Shown here in pieces: positions 28,847-38,770 of a stretch of 64,000 nucleotides of DNA. Made by a program: the position numbers and the translations under genes. The DNA comes from Millisia brevis NBRC 105863 (GTDB lineage Bacteria; Actinomycetota; Actinomycetes; Mycobacteriales; Mycobacteriaceae). Each line of letters opens with the position of its first letter. The stretch's first letter is position 1. Under the pieces are notes generated by a model, which was given only the letters and a program-made list of their open reading frames with translations, searched no databases and was not told where the DNA came from. The stretch is taken from assembly GCF_001552615.1 (NCBI RefSeq), contig NZ_BCRN01000007.1, positions 62,001-126,000 of the forward strand, in the 5' to 3' direction.

Positions 28847-29575
28847 GTGGGCATCGTCGCAGAGTTCGGTGGTCGCACGCATACCCGTGCAGACATCCTG
28901 GGGTGGGAGGACCGGCGCATCGACCGCGCCGCGCACAAGCTCGGCGTGCGCCCGCCCGCAACCGGCGACATCTCCGTGCGACGCGCAGCGCTTCTGGGTC
29001 GAAAGCTCGACCTGCAACCCAACGAGATCCGCCATCGGCTTCGCCGCGATCTCGCCGTCAGTGGTTTCGCCGCCTCGATCCCTGCCCGGTTGAGCTCCCG
29101 GCGACGGCTCAGCGTGGTGGATATCCGCGCGGACGGCATCGGTGCGGCCGAGTTCGTCACCTGGTTCGACGCCGCCGCCAGGACCTCCGATCTTCCGACC
29201 ATGGTCGGCGCCTCGCCCGACCACTTCGACCTGCGATTCGGCCCCGGTGGCCAACACGTCATCGAGACCACCGGCGGAAGCCCGGTCGCATCGTCCTTCC
29301 TGGTGAACTACGAGGACACGGACACGCTCATCACTGCTCCGGATCCCATCTTCCCCCACCAGCTGGCGGGCGTGGCGCGCAGCGAGTCGGGAATAGCAAT
29401 CGGCGGGGTCCGACATCAGTTTCGCGATACCGAACGGGGACTTCACGGCCGATTGGTGGTCGAGTTCCCGTTCGGCACACCGTCCCGGATGACAACCGGG
29501 CACTGCCTCCACCTCGCCTGCGAATTTTCCAACTGGATCGAATTCTGCATCGGCTCCACGTCGCCGTCGGGGTAG
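28847..29575 (+). CDS. Unrecognised protein under TetR control
   Basis: A 242-residue soluble protein I do not recognise. It has no signal peptide or membrane helix. The N-terminal third is basic and helical (WEDRRIDRAAHKLGVRPP, RRAALLGRKLDLQPNEIRHRLRRDL). The rest looks like mixed alpha/beta with short strands (HFDLRFGPGGQHVIETTGG, GLHGRLVVEFPFG) and His/Cys residues near the end (TTGHCLHLACEFSNWIEFC). GTG 28847 has AAGGAG at good spacing. Divergence from a TetR regulator suggests a substrate-induced enzyme or binding protein, but no catalytic motif is evident. Confidence 0.72.
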   Translation: MGIVAEFGGRTHTRADILGWEDRRIDRAAHKLGVRPPATGDISVRRAALLGRKLDLQPNEIRHRLRRDLAVSGFAASIPARLSSRRRLSVVDIRADGIGAAEFVTWFDAAARTSDLPTMVGASPDHFDLRFGPGGQHVIETTGGSPVASSFLVNYEDTDTLITAPDPIFPHQLAGVARSESGIAIGGVRHQFRDTERGLHGRLVVEFPFGTPSRMTTGHCLHLACEFSNWIEFCIGSTSPSG

Positions 29576-29621
29576 CGATCTCCCGCACCGGGAGGGGGGA
29601 GAACCCTCAATACGCAGAAGA

Positions 29622-29646
29622 GCCCCGTACGCGTGGCGTACGGGGC
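29622..29646. terminator. Hairpin terminator between convergent genes
   Basis: Perfect 11-bp stem GCCCCGTACGC / GCGTACGGGGC with a 3-base loop (29622-29632, 29636-29646), then CTT. It lies between the end of the unknown gene and the end of ctaF and can serve both strands. Confidence 0.8.
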
Positions 29647-29659
29647 GCTTCCGGGTGGA

Positions 29660-30076
29660 TCAGTGCTTCTCGGGTCCCAGGTGGTACTCGAAGACCAAGC
29701 CGAAGGCTGCGGCAATCACGAGGATCGCACCGGTGACCAGGACCCACGGGACGAAGGTCGCCAGGCCGAGGGCGGTGATCGCGGCCGCGATCGCCAGCAG
29801 GAACGGCCAGTAGCTGCCCGGGCTGAAGAAGCCCAGGTCGCCGGCACCGTCGCTGATCTCGGCCTCCGGGTAGTCCTCCGGGCGGGTGTCGATGCGGCGG
29901 GCGACGAACCGGAAGTACGTGCCGACCAGCAGCGCCAGGCAGGTGGACAGGACGATCGCGGTCAGACCCGCCCATTCGATACCGGTCCGGGAGAACCCGG
30001 TGGCGATGCCATACACAACGCCGACCACCAGGAAGAACACGGTGAGGCCTTCGAAAATCCGTGCTTCGATCTTCAT
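29660..30076 (-). CDS. ctaF: Cytochrome c oxidase subunit IV (actinobacterial CtaF)
   Basis: Small 138-residue membrane subunit of the aa3 oxidase found in actinobacteria. Four hydrophobic helices are visible: IFEGLTVFFLVVGVVYGIA, WAGLTAIVLSTCLALLVGTYF, YWPFLLAIAAAITALGLATF and WVLVTGAILVIAAAFGLVFEY. A polar middle loop (RPEDYPEAEISDGAGDLGFFSPGS) is characteristic. ATG 30076 has GAGGAG upstream. It lies 28 bp after ctaC on the same strand and corresponds to Rv2199c. Confidence 0.94.
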   Translation of the reverse strand: MKIEARIFEGLTVFFLVVGVVYGIATGFSRTGIEWAGLTAIVLSTCLALLVGTYFRFVARRIDTRPEDYPEAEISDGAGDLGFFSPGSYWPFLLAIAAAITALGLATFVPWVLVTGAILVIAAAFGLVFEYHLGPEKH

Positions 30077-30104
30077 CGAAAGTGCTCCTCGCAGATCAGT
30101 CGGA

Positions 30105-31196
30105 TCAGTTCTGGCCGGTGGCCGCGATCTCGTAGCGGGTCGGGAACGGGCTGGTGGAGGTCGCGATGGGCGACTCACCGATCGACGCGAGGGCTTCGGC
30201 GTTGGTCAGACCCTGTCCGCCTTCGGCCACGGGAGTACGCGCCTCGATGTACTGCTGGAACGCTTCGGGAGAGACCGCGCGGACCTCGAAGTTCATCATC
30301 GCGTGGTAGGTGCCGCACATCTCGGCGCATCGACCGACAAACGCACCTTCACGGTCGATCTCGGAGATCTGGAAGACGTTGTGCGAGTTGTTGGCGTCCG
30401 GATGCGGCATCACGTCGCGCTTGAACAGGAACTCCGGCACCCAGAAGGCGTGGATGACGTCGGCGGAGTTGAGGATGAACTCGATCCGCTTGCCGGTCGG
30501 GAGCACCAGCACCGGGATCTCATCGCTGGTGCCGACGGTCTCGATGGTGTCGAAGTTCAGGTAGGACAGGTCCTCGGAGGCGCGGTTGGCGATCGGGCCG
30601 ACCTCGGCGCCGTGCTCGGACTCGCCCTCTTCGGAGACCGGCGGCGTACCGGCGGCCTCGGCGGCAGCCTCTGCCTCGGTGTCGACACCGTCGAAGGCGA
30701 AGTTGCTGTCGGAGTAGGCGACCTCGCGGTAGCCGAACTTCCAGTTCCACTGGAAGGCGGTGACGTCGACGACGACTTCCGGATCACTCTGGACGTCGTT
30801 GACCTTGTTCTGCACGACGACGGTGAAGTAGAAGAGCACGACCACCGCGATGAACGGCACCACCGTGTAGAACATCTCCAGCGGGACGTTGTACGCGGTC
30901 TGGCGCGGGAACTCGGGCGAGTCCTTCTTCTTGCGGTGGAAGGCGACGACCCAGAAGGTCAGGCCCCAGACCAGGACGCCGACCGCGAGCGCGGCCCAGA
31001 CCGACCAGATCCACAGTGTGCGCATGCTCTCGGCCTCGGGAGTGATTCCCATCGGCCAGCCGAGCCGCACCCACGAGCTTTCCGCGGAGCATCCCGACAG
31101 CAGGAGAGCGGACACGAACAGCACGGCGCTGAGGCCGATCCGCCGCAATCCGTGCCGCCGAGAGCCGAGGCCGGTTCCCACCCCACGCTTCGCCAC
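30105..31196 (-). CDS. ctaC: Cytochrome c oxidase subunit II
   Basis: Carries the CuA centre that accepts electrons for the aa3 oxidase. After a lipoprotein-like signal ([19 protein letters not shown]) come two membrane helices and a cupredoxin domain. CuA ligands are in [14 protein letters not shown] plus the upstream [11 protein letters not shown] His. A 60-70-residue acidic insertion follows FQWNWKFGY (with [10 protein letters not shown]), as in other mycolata, where this loop contacts the cytochrome cc subunit. GTG 31196 has GGAAGG with 7-bp spacing; GTG 31202 is in frame but too close to that site. About 363 residues. Confidence 0.95.
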   Translation of the reverse strand: MAKRGVGTGLGSRRHGLRRIGLSAVLFVSALLLSGCSAESSWVRLGWPMGITPEAESMRTLWIWSVWAALAVGVLVWGLTFWVVAFHRKKKDSPEFPRQTAYNVPLEMFYTVVPFIAVVVLFYFTVVVQNKVNDVQSDPEVVVDVTAFQWNWKFGYREVAYSDSNFAFDGVDTEAEAAAEAAGTPPVSEEGESEHGAEVGPIANRASEDLSYLNFDTIETVGTSDEIPVLVLPTGKRIEFILNSADVIHAFWVPEFLFKRDVMPHPDANNSHNVFQISEIDREGAFVGRCAEMCGTYHAMMNFEVRAVSPEAFQQYIEARTPVAEGGQGLTNAEALASIGESPIATSTSPFPTRYEIAATGQN

Positions 31197-31512
31197 GTTC
31201 ACGCCTTCCTGGTCGCACTAACCGTGCACAGCAACCTCACACCGACCGGGCCGGTGCATGTACTACGCAGCGTAGACCAAACGGGCCGGCAAATTCGCCC
31301 CGGGGCGACAGGCCGGTCGAATCGGATACGACAGGGCCCCCGCGAGGGACCGAAAGATGTGGTTCGACCTGCGATTCGTCCGGTTGGATGACCGTTGTGC
31401 CGGACACGCCGAATCGGCGTGCCCACCCGGGGCCGCATCACAGTTGCGGCGGCGGCATACTGCTTGTTCAGCCGATTTCGTTCGCCGAACAACCCGAGGG
31501 GCAGTAGCGACT
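31197..31512. other. Divergent ctaC/asnB promoter region
   Basis: About 315 bp between divergent starts. I see an 8-bp-arm palindrome CACGCCGA-A-TCGGCGTG at 31405-31421 and a GAGGGGC ribosome-binding site just before asnB. No small gene is supported: the frame open from 31357 is the upstream extension of asnB and lacks the catalytic Cys2 start. Confidence 0.5.
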
Positions 31513-33441
31513 GTGTGTGGACTGCTGGGAGTCCTGACCGCGACCGTCGATACGGCGGAGGTGGTGCCCGAATTCGAGACCGCGATGCAGCAGATGCGCC
31601 ATCGCGGCCCCGACGAGCCCGGCACCTGGCGCGACGACAACATCGTCTTCGGGTTCAACCGGTTGTCGATCATCGACATCGAGCACTCGCACCAGCCGTT
31701 GCGCTGGGGCCCGCCGGAGAACCCGGAGCGGTACGCGCTGGTGTTCAACGGCGAGATCTACAACTATCTCGAGCTGCGCGAGGATCTGACCGCCCGCTTC
31801 GGCGCGCAGTTCCGCACCTCGGGTGACGGCGAGTCGATCGTCGCGGCGTACCACCACCTCGGCCCGGCCGACGCCCTCAAGAGCCTGCGCGGCATGTTCG
31901 CGTTCGCCATCTGGGATACCGAGAAGCGAGAACTGTTCCTCGCCCGCGACCCGTTCGGCATCAAGCCGCTGTTCCTGGCGACCGGCCCGGACGGGACCGC
32001 CTTCGGCAGCGAGAAGAAGAGCCTGCTCGATCTGGCCGACACGATCGGTATCGGCACCGAACTCGATATCCGCGCGCTCGAGCACTACACCGTCCTGCAA
32101 TACGTGCCGGAGCCGGAGACGCTGCACTCCGATATCCGCCGCCTGGAATCGGGATCGTTCGCTCGCATCACCCCGGGCGCCGAACCGGTGATCGAGCGCT
32201 ACTTCCATCCGACGTTTCCGGTGCGCCCCTTCGCCGCCGGCAGCGAGACCGCCCGCTACGCGGAGATCACCGCAGCGCTCGAGGATTCGGTCGCCAAGCA
32301 CATGCGCGCCGATGTCACCGTCGGGTCGTTCCTGTCCGGCGGCATCGACTCGACCGCGGTCGCCGCGCTGGCGATCCGGCACAACCCGGACCTGATCACC
32401 TTCACCACCGGCTTCGAACGAGAGGGCTACTCGGAGGTCGACGTGGCCGCCGAGTCGGCCGCGGCGATCGGCGCCCGCCACATCGTCAAGGTCGTCTCCC
32501 CCCGCGAGTTCGCCGACGCGATCCCGCAGATCGTCTGGTACCTCGACGATCCGGTCGCCGATCCGGCGCTCGTCCCGCTGTGGTTCGTCGCCCGCGAGGC
32601 CCGCAAGCACGTCAAGGTGGTGCTCTCCGGTGAGGGCGCCGACGAGCTCTTCGGCGGGTACACCATCTACCGCGAACCGCTCTCCCTCGCCCCGTTCGAC
32701 AAACTGCCGAAGGGTGTGCGGCGGGCGGCCGGACGGCTCAGCGAGCGCATCCCGGACGGGGTGCGCGGCAAGAGCCTGCTGCATCGCGGGTCGCTGACGC
32801 TCGAGGACCGGTACTACGGCAACGCCCGCAGCTTCTCCGACGCCCAGCTGCGTCGGGTACTGCGCGAGTTCCGCCCGGAGTGGACGCATACCGACGTCAC
32901 CGCCCCGATCTACGAGCTCTCCCGCGGCTGGGATCCGGTCGCTCGGATGCAGCATCTGGACCTGTTCACCTGGTTGCGCGGCGACATCCTGGTCAAGGCC
33001 GACAAGATGACGATGGCCAACTCGCTCGAACTGCGGGTGCCGTTCCTGGACAAGGCGGTCCTCGAGGTCGCCGAGCAGCTGCCGGTGGGCCAGAAGATCA
33101 CCCCGGAGACCACCAAGTACGCGCTGCGGCGGGCGCTGGAGCCGATCGTGCCGGCGCACGTTCTGCACCGCGCGAAGCTCGGCTTCCCGGTGCCGATGCG
33201 GCACTGGTTGGCCGGTACCGAGCTGTACGACTGGGCCGTGGATCAGATCGAGCAGTCGAAGACCGATCACCTGCTGGACAAGGCGGCGATCCGGGCGATG
33301 CTCACCGAGCATCGGGAGGGGCGCAGCGACCACAGCCGTCGACTGTGGACGGTTCTGGTGTTCATGGTGTGGCACGGCATCTTCGTGGAGAACCGCATCG
33401 TGCCGCAGATCGAGGAGCCGGTCTACCCGGTCCACATCTGA
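31513..33441 (+). CDS. asnB: Asparagine synthetase, glutamine-hydrolysing
   Basis: Converts aspartate to asparagine with ATP and glutamine. GTG 31513 is set by the catalytic N-terminal Cys (V/M-CGLLGVL), which must be exposed after Met removal. The class II glutaminase domain includes RHRGPDEPG, NRLSIIDIEH and FNGEIYNYLELR. The synthetase domain has the PP-loop FLSGGIDSTAVAALA and LSGEGADELFGGY. 642 residues, close to Rv2201. It may also amidate cell-wall or other substrates in some mycolata, but the plain asparagine function is best supported. Confidence 0.95.
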   Translation: MCGLLGVLTATVDTAEVVPEFETAMQQMRHRGPDEPGTWRDDNIVFGFNRLSIIDIEHSHQPLRWGPPENPERYALVFNGEIYNYLELREDLTARFGAQFRTSGDGESIVAAYHHLGPADALKSLRGMFAFAIWDTEKRELFLARDPFGIKPLFLATGPDGTAFGSEKKSLLDLADTIGIGTELDIRALEHYTVLQYVPEPETLHSDIRRLESGSFARITPGAEPVIERYFHPTFPVRPFAAGSETARYAEITAALEDSVAKHMRADVTVGSFLSGGIDSTAVAALAIRHNPDLITFTTGFEREGYSEVDVAAESAAAIGARHIVKVVSPREFADAIPQIVWYLDDPVADPALVPLWFVAREARKHVKVVLSGEGADELFGGYTIYREPLSLAPFDKLPKGVRRAAGRLSERIPDGVRGKSLLHRGSLTLEDRYYGNARSFSDAQLRRVLREFRPEWTHTDVTAPIYELSRGWDPVARMQHLDLFTWLRGDILVKADKMTMANSLELRVPFLDKAVLEVAEQLPVGQKITPETTKYALRRALEPIVPAHVLHRAKLGFPVPMRHWLAGTELYDWAVDQIEQSKTDHLLDKAAIRAMLTEHREGRSDHSRRLWTVLVFMVWHGIFVENRIVPQIEEPVYPVHI

Positions 33442-33493
33442 CCGAGCGGCGGCCGATCGCCCAGCTTCGGATCACGCAGGGTCGAACCACGCG

Positions 33494-33524
33494 GCGTCCG
33501 ATCGGGTACTGCCCGATCCGACGC
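33494..33524. terminator. Probable bidirectional terminator between asnB and the kinase gene
   Basis: Inverted repeat GCGTCCGATCGGG (33494-33506) and CCCGATCCGACGC (33512-33524), 12 of 13 positions paired, loop of 5. It lies in the 109-bp gap between two convergent genes. No clear T tract. Confidence 0.6.
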
Positions 33525-33550
33525 GGTGGCCGCGTCCCGCGAAGGACCGG

Positions 33551-34717
<1,167 letters not shown>

Positions 34718-35080
34718 TCAGTTGAACGAGTCCCCGCACGCGCACGATCCCGTGGCGTTGGGGTTGTCGATGGTGAAACCCTGCTTCTCGATGGTGTCGA
34801 CGAAGTCGATCGAGGCGCCGTCGACGTACGGGGCGCTCATCCGGTCGACCGACAGCTTGACGCCGGCGAAGTCGACGATCAGGTCGCCGTCGAGGGCACG
34901 ATCATCGAAGTAGAGCTGGTAGCGCAGGCCGGCACAACCACCGGGCTGCACGGCGATCCGCAGCGACAGGTCGTCGCGCCCCTCCTGATCGAGCAGGGCC
35001 TTCGCCTTGGCGGCGGCGGCTTCGGTCAGAACCACACCGTGCGTCGCGGTGGTCTCGGCAGAGACGTTCTCCACAGTCAT
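34718..35080 (-). CDS. Iron-sulfur cluster insertion protein (HesB/IscA/ErpA family)
   Basis: A-type Fe-S carrier of 120 residues. The three conserved cysteines are in PGGCAGLRY and the C-terminal GSCACGDSF. DFVDTIEKQGFTIDNPNA before the last Cys pair is typical. It corresponds to Rv2204c. It likely delivers Fe-S clusters to apo-proteins such as lipoyl synthase, also encoded in this window. ATG 35080 has AGGAGAG upstream. Divergent from the DUF3043 gene across 240 bp. Confidence 0.93.
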   Translation of the reverse strand: MTVENVSAETTATHGVVLTEAAAAKAKALLDQEGRDDLSLRIAVQPGGCAGLRYQLYFDDRALDGDLIVDFAGVKLSVDRMSAPYVDGASIDFVDTIEKQGFTIDNPNATGSCACGDSFN

Positions 35081-35320
35081 GGGCTCTCCTGTCCTGGCGG
35101 CACCAAACGTGCACGCGAGTGAGGTCAACTGGTGCGGCTCGACCCGCGATTACTCCAACGGTACGCCTGTGCGGCTTATTCCTCACCATGGCTCGCTGCC
35201 GACAGGTGCGCCGGGCGGCCACCTCGGCGCCATCTCGGTGTCATCGATCCGACGTCGGAGCGAGGTAACGATTGGTGCCCGCCACCGGCGGGAAGGAAGC
35301 CATCCCATAGTCTGGTAGCT

Positions 35321-36025
35321 GTGAAGTCGCTGCGTTTGGGTAAATCGGAACCATCGGACTCCGGCGCGCCGGACGCGACCGTCGAGGTCACGGACGCCGA
35401 CGGTGTCGATTCCAGCGGTGTCGATTCCACCGACGCGACGGGCACCGATACCGTGGCGCCCACGCCCGGCAAGGGCCGTCCCACCCCGAAGCGCCGCGAG
35501 GTAGAGGCCCGCAAGCGCGGCCCGGTGGCCCCGGCGCCGATGACCTCCAAGGAAGCCCGCGCCCGCAAGCGCAGCAACAAGGGCACCAAGGAGGAGCGTC
35601 GCAAGGAGTCCGCCGAGCGTCGCGCCGAGGCCAACCGCCGCCGCGAGCGGATGCTCGCCGGCGATGAGAAGTACCTGCTCCCCCGCGACCGCGGCCCGGC
35701 CCGCCGGTACGTCCGCGACCTGGTCGACTCCCGCCGCCATCTCATGGGCATGTTCATGCCGACCGCGCTGGTGCTGATGGTCGGCACGCTCTTCGCGCCG
35801 CCGCAGGTCGCCGCCCTGGTGACCCTCGCGATGCTCGCGATGGTCGCCGTCCTGGTGATCGAGGGCATCTTCCTCGGACGTCGGGTCAACGCCGCCGTGC
35901 GCGAGCGTTTCCCCAAGGAGGAGGGCACCGGCTTCCGGCTCGGGTGGTACGCCTTCGTGCGCGCCTCCCAGCTGCGCCGTATGCGCGCCCCGAAGCCGCA
36001 GGTCTCCCCCGGCGACGCCGTCTGA
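35321..36025 (+). CDS. DUF3043 membrane protein (Rv2206 type)
   Basis: Conserved actinobacterial protein of 234 residues, function unknown. The first ~90 residues are Asp/Ser/Thr-rich and then strongly basic (KRREVEARKRG, KEERRKESAERRAEANRRRERM). YLLPRDRGPARRYVRDLVDSRR follows, the family's most conserved block. Two membrane helices (MGMFMPTALVLMVGTLF, VALVTLAMLAMVAVLVIEGIFL) precede a basic tail. GTG 35321 is used; the frame is open from 35132. It ends 1 bp before the next gene, so the two may be co-transcribed. Confidence 0.88.
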   Translation: MKSLRLGKSEPSDSGAPDATVEVTDADGVDSSGVDSTDATGTDTVAPTPGKGRPTPKRREVEARKRGPVAPAPMTSKEARARKRSNKGTKEERRKESAERRAEANRRRERMLAGDEKYLLPRDRGPARRYVRDLVDSRRHLMGMFMPTALVLMVGTLFAPPQVAALVTLAMLAMVAVLVIEGIFLGRRVNAAVRERFPKEEGTGFRLGWYAFVRASQLRRMRAPKPQVSPGDAV

Positions 36026-36026
36026 C

Positions 36027-36656
36027 GTGTCGCGCCGCCCGGTCCGTACCCGACGGTCGACCTCGATCGTTCGAAATCGTTCGCAGTCCGGAGCGGCGCG
36101 CGGCGCCACCGGTAGGGTTCTGGTGCTCGGCGGCGCCCGGTCGGGCAAGTCCGCGTACGCCGAGGAACTGGTCGGCGGCGGCAGCCCGGTCGACTACTTC
36201 GCCACCGGTACCGTGCCGGCCGCTCGCCCGACCACCATCGACGAACAGCATTGGCGCGACCGGATCGAGTGGCATCGCCGCCGGCGGCCCTCCCATTGGC
36301 AGACCCTCGAATTCGCGTCCGCGCGCGACGTGATCCCGCAGCTGCGCAGCCGTCCGCCCGGCACCGCCTGTCTCGTCGATGATCTGGGGACCTGGTTGAC
36401 ACGGGTGATCGACGAGACCGGTGGCTGGTCGGGCCTGCTCGACCCCTCCCGCGCGTCCGCGCGACAATTGATCACAACGGTCGCCGAGCGCCGGGATGTC
36501 GTCCTGGTGTCGCCGGAGGTCGGCCTCGGTGTGATCCCGTCGTCGCGCGCGGGCTCGATCTTCCGCGACGAGTTGGGCATCCTCAACGCCGAGATCGCCG
36601 CGATCTGCGATCGGGTGGTGCTGGTGGTCGCCGGCCAACCGATGACGGTCAAGTAG
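36027..36656 (+). CDS. cobU: Adenosylcobinamide kinase / adenosylcobinamide-phosphate guanylyltransferase
   Basis: Bifunctional enzyme of the late B12 pathway, activating adenosylcobinamide with GTP before attachment of the lower ligand. The P-loop [14 protein letters not shown] lies at about residues 36-49. [11 protein letters not shown] supplies the candidate guanylylated His, and [11 protein letters not shown] and [11 protein letters not shown] are family blocks. A ~30-residue basic N-terminal extension ([19 protein letters not shown]) precedes the domain; translation may instead begin nearer the P-loop. First gene of cobU-cobT-cobS. Confidence 0.93.
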   Translation: MSRRPVRTRRSTSIVRNRSQSGAARGATGRVLVLGGARSGKSAYAEELVGGGSPVDYFATGTVPAARPTTIDEQHWRDRIEWHRRRRPSHWQTLEFASARDVIPQLRSRPPGTACLVDDLGTWLTRVIDETGGWSGLLDPSRASARQLITTVAERRDVVLVSPEVGLGVIPSSRAGSIFRDELGILNAEIAAICDRVVLVVAGQPMTVK

Positions 36657-36699
36657 CGTTTGCCAGCGGTCACGTTCTCGAGCCGAAGGAGCCTGCCGC

Positions 36700-37845
36700 G
36701 TGCTCTACGATCGCCCGTTCTCGGTGGAACCGCCGGACCGTGAGGTCTACGCGGAAGCGGAGCGCTACCAGCTGCGATTGACCAAACCCGCGGGCTCGCT
36801 GGGGCGGCTCGAGGAGTTGGGCTGCTGGGTGGCGTCCTGTCAGGGAGTGTGTCCGCCGCGGCCGATCACCTCGCCGCGCATCGTGGTCTTCGCCGGTGAC
36901 CACGGTGTCACCGGCCGAGGCGTCTCTGCCTACCCGTCCGAGGTGACCGCCCAGATGGTGGCCAATATGCGCGCGGGCGGTGCGGCGATCTCGATCCTCG
37001 GGGCCGCGGCGGGTGCCTCGGTGCGCGTGGTCGACATCGCGGTCGACACCGCGCCGGACGGTAGCGGCGGTGCCGGCGACGGGACCGACGGCAGCGGGGC
37101 CGACGAGGACGATCCGACCAGGTACAAGATTCGCCGGTCGAGCGGCTCGATCGACACCGAGGACGCGTTGAGCCCGGAGGAGCTGATCGCCGCGATCGAC
37201 GCCGGGCGGGCGATAGCCGCCGAGGAGATCGACGCCGGCGGGGATCTGCTGGTCGCCGGCGATATGGGCATCGGCAACACCACGATCGCGGCGGTGCTGA
37301 TCGCCGTGCTCACCGACAATGAACCGACCGCGGTGATCGGTCGCGGTACCGGCATCGACGACAACGCCTGGATGCGCAAGGCGGCGGTGATCCGGGACGC
37401 GATGTGGCGGGCGCGGGCGGTGCGCAGCGATCCCGGCGCCCTGCTGGCGGCGGTCGGCGGCGCCGACTACGCGGCCATGGCCGGCTTCCTCGCCGAGGCG
37501 GCCGCCCGGCGGGTCCCCGCGATCCTCGACGGGGTGGTGGTGACCGCCGCGGCGATGATGGCCGATCGCCTCGCCCCCGGTGCGCGCCGGTGGTGGGTCG
37601 CCGGGCATCGCTCGGCCGAACCTGCCCACACCTTCGCGCTCGAACGGCTCGATCTCGAACCGCTGCTCGACTACGGGATGCGGCTGGGTGAAGGTTCCGG
37701 CGCCGCGCTGGCCATCCCGATCGTGCGGGCGGCGGCCGCGGTGACCGCATCGATGGCGACCTTCCCCGAGGCGGGGGTCAGCGAGCGGGCCGCGGACGAC
37801 GTCGGTGCGACGCCCGACGGCCGGGATCTGCTCGACGCGACGTGA
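36700..37845 (+). CDS. cobT: Nicotinate-nucleotide-dimethylbenzimidazole phosphoribosyltransferase
   Basis: Makes alpha-ribazole phosphate, the lower ligand of B12. 381 residues with [40 protein letters not shown] and the C-terminal [13 protein letters not shown] with the catalytic Glu. A Gly/Asp-rich low-complexity insertion ([18 protein letters not shown]) lies near residues 121-143. GTG 36700 has AAGGAG upstream. The stop overlaps the cobS start (GTGA). Confidence 0.95.
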   Translation: MLYDRPFSVEPPDREVYAEAERYQLRLTKPAGSLGRLEELGCWVASCQGVCPPRPITSPRIVVFAGDHGVTGRGVSAYPSEVTAQMVANMRAGGAAISILGAAAGASVRVVDIAVDTAPDGSGGAGDGTDGSGADEDDPTRYKIRRSSGSIDTEDALSPEELIAAIDAGRAIAAEEIDAGGDLLVAGDMGIGNTTIAAVLIAVLTDNEPTAVIGRGTGIDDNAWMRKAAVIRDAMWRARAVRSDPGALLAAVGGADYAAMAGFLAEAAARRVPAILDGVVVTAAAMMADRLAPGARRWWVAGHRSAEPAHTFALERLDLEPLLDYGMRLGEGSGAALAIPIVRAAAAVTASMATFPEAGVSERAADDVGATPDGRDLLDAT

Positions 37846-38645
37846 CCGACCCGGACGGCGCTTCGACGACGCCGGCGCGCCGATTCGGGGCACCGCTGGT
37901 CGGGCTGCGGCTGGCGCTGTCGTGGTTGACGGTGCTGCCGATCTCGGGACCGGCGGATATCGACCGCTCGGCCGCCGGTCGGGCGATGGTCGCGACGCCG
38001 CTGGTCGGTCTGCTGCTCGGCGCGTTGATGGCCGCGGTGGCGTTCGCCGGTTCCACTATCGGGCTCGGGATGGTCGTCGCGGGCGGTCTGGCGGTGGCCG
38101 CGCACGCGCTGGCGACCCGCGGTATGCATATCGACGGTCTGGCGGATACCGCCGACGGGTTGGGCAGTTACGGACCGCCCGAGCGGGCCCGGCGGATCAT
38201 GCTCGCCGGGGACTGCGGGCCCTTCGGCGTGGCGGCGATCGCCCTGGTGATATTGATCGATGCCGCCGCGATCGCCCGGGCGGTCGAGGTCGATCTGCTT
38301 CCGGCGATCGTTGCCGCCGCGGTGATCGGCCGCCTCACGGTGGTGCTCATCTGCGCGGCCCCATTCGCCCCGGCGGCGCCGACGGGCTTCGGCGCCCTGG
38401 TCGCCGGGACGGTGTCCCGGCCGGCCGCGGCGGCCTGGGTGGTGATCGCCGCGGCCGCGGCGTCGGTGGTGATCGAGGGCCGCTGGTGGCAGGGGCCGAT
38501 CGTGGTGGTGACGGTGGCGGCCGTCGTGGTCGCGGTGGCCCGGCATGCCGTTCGACGGACCGGCGGGCTCTCCGGAGACATCCTCGGCGCGGCGATCGAG
38601 ATCGGCTTCGTACTGGCGATGATCGGGCTGCTGATCGGGTCCTGA
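37842..38645 (+). CDS. cobS: Adenosylcobinamide-GDP ribazoletransferase (cobalamin synthase)
   Basis: Membrane enzyme joining adenosylcobinamide-GDP with alpha-ribazole (phosphate). 267 residues, mostly hydrophobic helices. Family motifs are the N-terminal [12 protein letters not shown] and THG-like [23 protein letters not shown] with the catalytic acidic residues, then [20 protein letters not shown] 37842 overlaps the cobT stop. It ends the cobU-cobT-cobS operon and faces the MerR/clamp gene. Confidence 0.94.
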   Translation: MTDPDGASTTPARRFGAPLVGLRLALSWLTVLPISGPADIDRSAAGRAMVATPLVGLLLGALMAAVAFAGSTIGLGMVVAGGLAVAAHALATRGMHIDGLADTADGLGSYGPPERARRIMLAGDCGPFGVAAIALVILIDAAAIARAVEVDLLPAIVAAAVIGRLTVVLICAAPFAPAAPTGFGALVAGTVSRPAAAAWVVIAAAAASVVIEGRWWQGPIVVVTVAAVVVAVARHAVRRTGGLSGDILGAAIEIGFVLAMIGLLIGS

Positions 38646-38770
38646 ACCCGGCGGCGGTGGCGGCTCGGCATGCTCCCACCCGGCACCTTCACCGCACACC
38701 GGTGGGCCGCCGACACACCCGCAGACGGCCCCGGCACCGACGGCCCGGCCCCGGTGTCGGTGTCGGCCGT

